Assembly (NCBI GenBank): GCA_004299705.1
Contig: SCQS01000023.1
Span: 62,001 to 126,000 of the forward strand
Direction of reading: 5' to 3'
DNA from: Rhodanobacteraceae bacterium
GTDB taxonomy: Bacteria; Pseudomonadota; Gammaproteobacteria; Xanthomonadales; Rhodanobacteraceae
Length of the DNA stretch: 64,000 nt
Shown: positions 63,595 through 64,000 of the stretch, in pieces
Numbering within the stretch: position 1 is the first letter of the stretch
Layout of the letters: each line of letters begins with the position of its first letter
The notes under the pieces: model-generated
The model's database searches: none
Told to the model about the DNA's origin: nothing
Seen by the model: the letters and a program-made list of their open reading frames with translations, nothing else
Position numbers and translations under genes: made by a program

Positions 63595-64000
63595 CTATAG
63601 CGTCTTCAACTGCAACGCCGGCGCGACGCGGCTGGCCCGCAATGCCGGCAAAGCGCCCGCGATCAGGCTCACCCCAACCGCCAGCACGAACGTCACCACG
63701 AACATCGACACGTCCATGTGCACCAGGTCGGAATACGGCGTCTGTTGACGGCGCACCAGCCACAACCCGACCAGCGTCAGCAGCCAGCCACCGATGCCGC
63801 CGATCAGCCCGATCAAACCGGCTTCGGTCAGGCATTGCGCGAACACCGACCGTCGCGATGCGCCCAGCGCGCGGCGCACGCCGATCTCGCCGCTGCGGCG
63901 CAGGAACTTCGCCAGCAGCAGGCCCACCATGTTGAACAGGCAGATCGCGAGGAACGCAAAGGCCAGCCAGGTTTGCAACTTCACGTTCGACGGAATCACC
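63595..64000 (-). CDS. MacB/FtsX-type ABC permease, type A (unit 3), 5' end outside window
   Basis: C-terminal 134 residues of an A-type permease. The FtsX core (IGVRRALGASRRSVFAQCLT), three hydrophobic segments and the end APALQLKTL match the other A genes. The frame is open to the window edge, so the start and periplasmic domain lie beyond it. It is the most upstream visible member of the array; the ATPase and adaptor genes may lie further upstream. Confidence 0.88.
   Translation of the reverse strand, partial: VIPSNVKLQTWLAFAFLAICLFNMVGLLLAKFLRRSGEIGVRRALGASRRSVFAQCLTEAGLIGLIGGIGGWLLTLVGLWLVRRQQTPYSDLVHMDVSMFVVTFVLAVGVSLIAGALPALRASRVAPALQLKTL

Overview
The window is high-GC, gene-dense bacterial chromosome from a gammaproteobacterium of the Xanthomonadales/Lysobacterales, most likely a Rhodanobacteraceae- or Xanthomonadaceae-like organism. 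The reasons are the pairing of a Clp-type CRP homologue with speD and coq7, the split trpE ... trpGDC layout with rpe nearby, the pilT-pilU operon, a zapB-zapA-6S RNA-fau block beside ygfB-pepP, and very many short palindromic intergenic repeats. Placement rests on synteny and remembered protein families, not on a search. No prophage, transposase gene, CRISPR array or conjugative element was seen.

Layout. 1-8.3 kb (all minus): pilU/pilT, an OmpR-type two-component pair, a BlaI-type repressor with an M56 protease carrying a TonB-like C-terminus, a lipoprotein, rimK and tRNA-Gly(CCC). 8.5-15.1 kb (plus): a FecR/DUF6600-type exported protein, thiS, thiG, trmB and an SLC13-type permease. 15.2-18 kb (minus): a VOC protein, a DoxX protein, pepP and ygfB. 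18.2-25.3 kb (plus): a very large propeller-PAS-GGDEF-EAL sensor, zapB-like, zapA, 6S RNA, fau, an EVE protein and rpiA. 25.4-27.3 kb (minus): a winged-helix protein, tRNA-Gln(CTG), rpsI and rplM. 27.5-29.4 kb (plus): an Fe-S reductase subunit and coq7. 29.5-31.1 kb: speD and clp, divergent. 31.4-34.5 kb (minus): trpG-trpD-trpC-HAD phosphatase. 34.5-36.6 kb (plus): a lipoprotein peptidase, a DUF2249 protein and an FmdE-like protein. 36.9-44 kb (minus): trpE, a PdsS/PdsR-like two-component pair, rpe, djlA and a cytochrome c. 44.1-49.9 kb: purC, an Mpo1-like protein, an S1/P1 nuclease (minus), gap, proS and an H-NS-type protein. 50-64 kb (minus): thrE-nfeD-qmcA, an NtrY-like kinase with a sigma-54 activator, mazEF, and three tandem pairs of MacB/FtsX-type ABC permeases that run off the window.

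The most unusual region is 52.8-64 kb. Two permease types alternate (A-B-A-B-A-B). The last A gene carries one in-frame amber codon and a short tandem duplication. A palindromic repeat sits at every junction, and downstream lie a toxin-antitoxin pair and a sigma-54 two-component system. A second notable stretch is 41.71-41.91 kb, a gene-free segment with several perfect hairpins, two capped by GNRA tetraloops on the plus strand, which may be an undescribed structured RNA.

At least seven families of intergenic palindromic repeats are present (labelled rptA to rptG here). Copies of rptB supply the TAG stop codon of at least four genes, and rptC and rptG copies lie where the ribosome binding sites of two genes should be, so these elements appear to remodel gene ends and starts.
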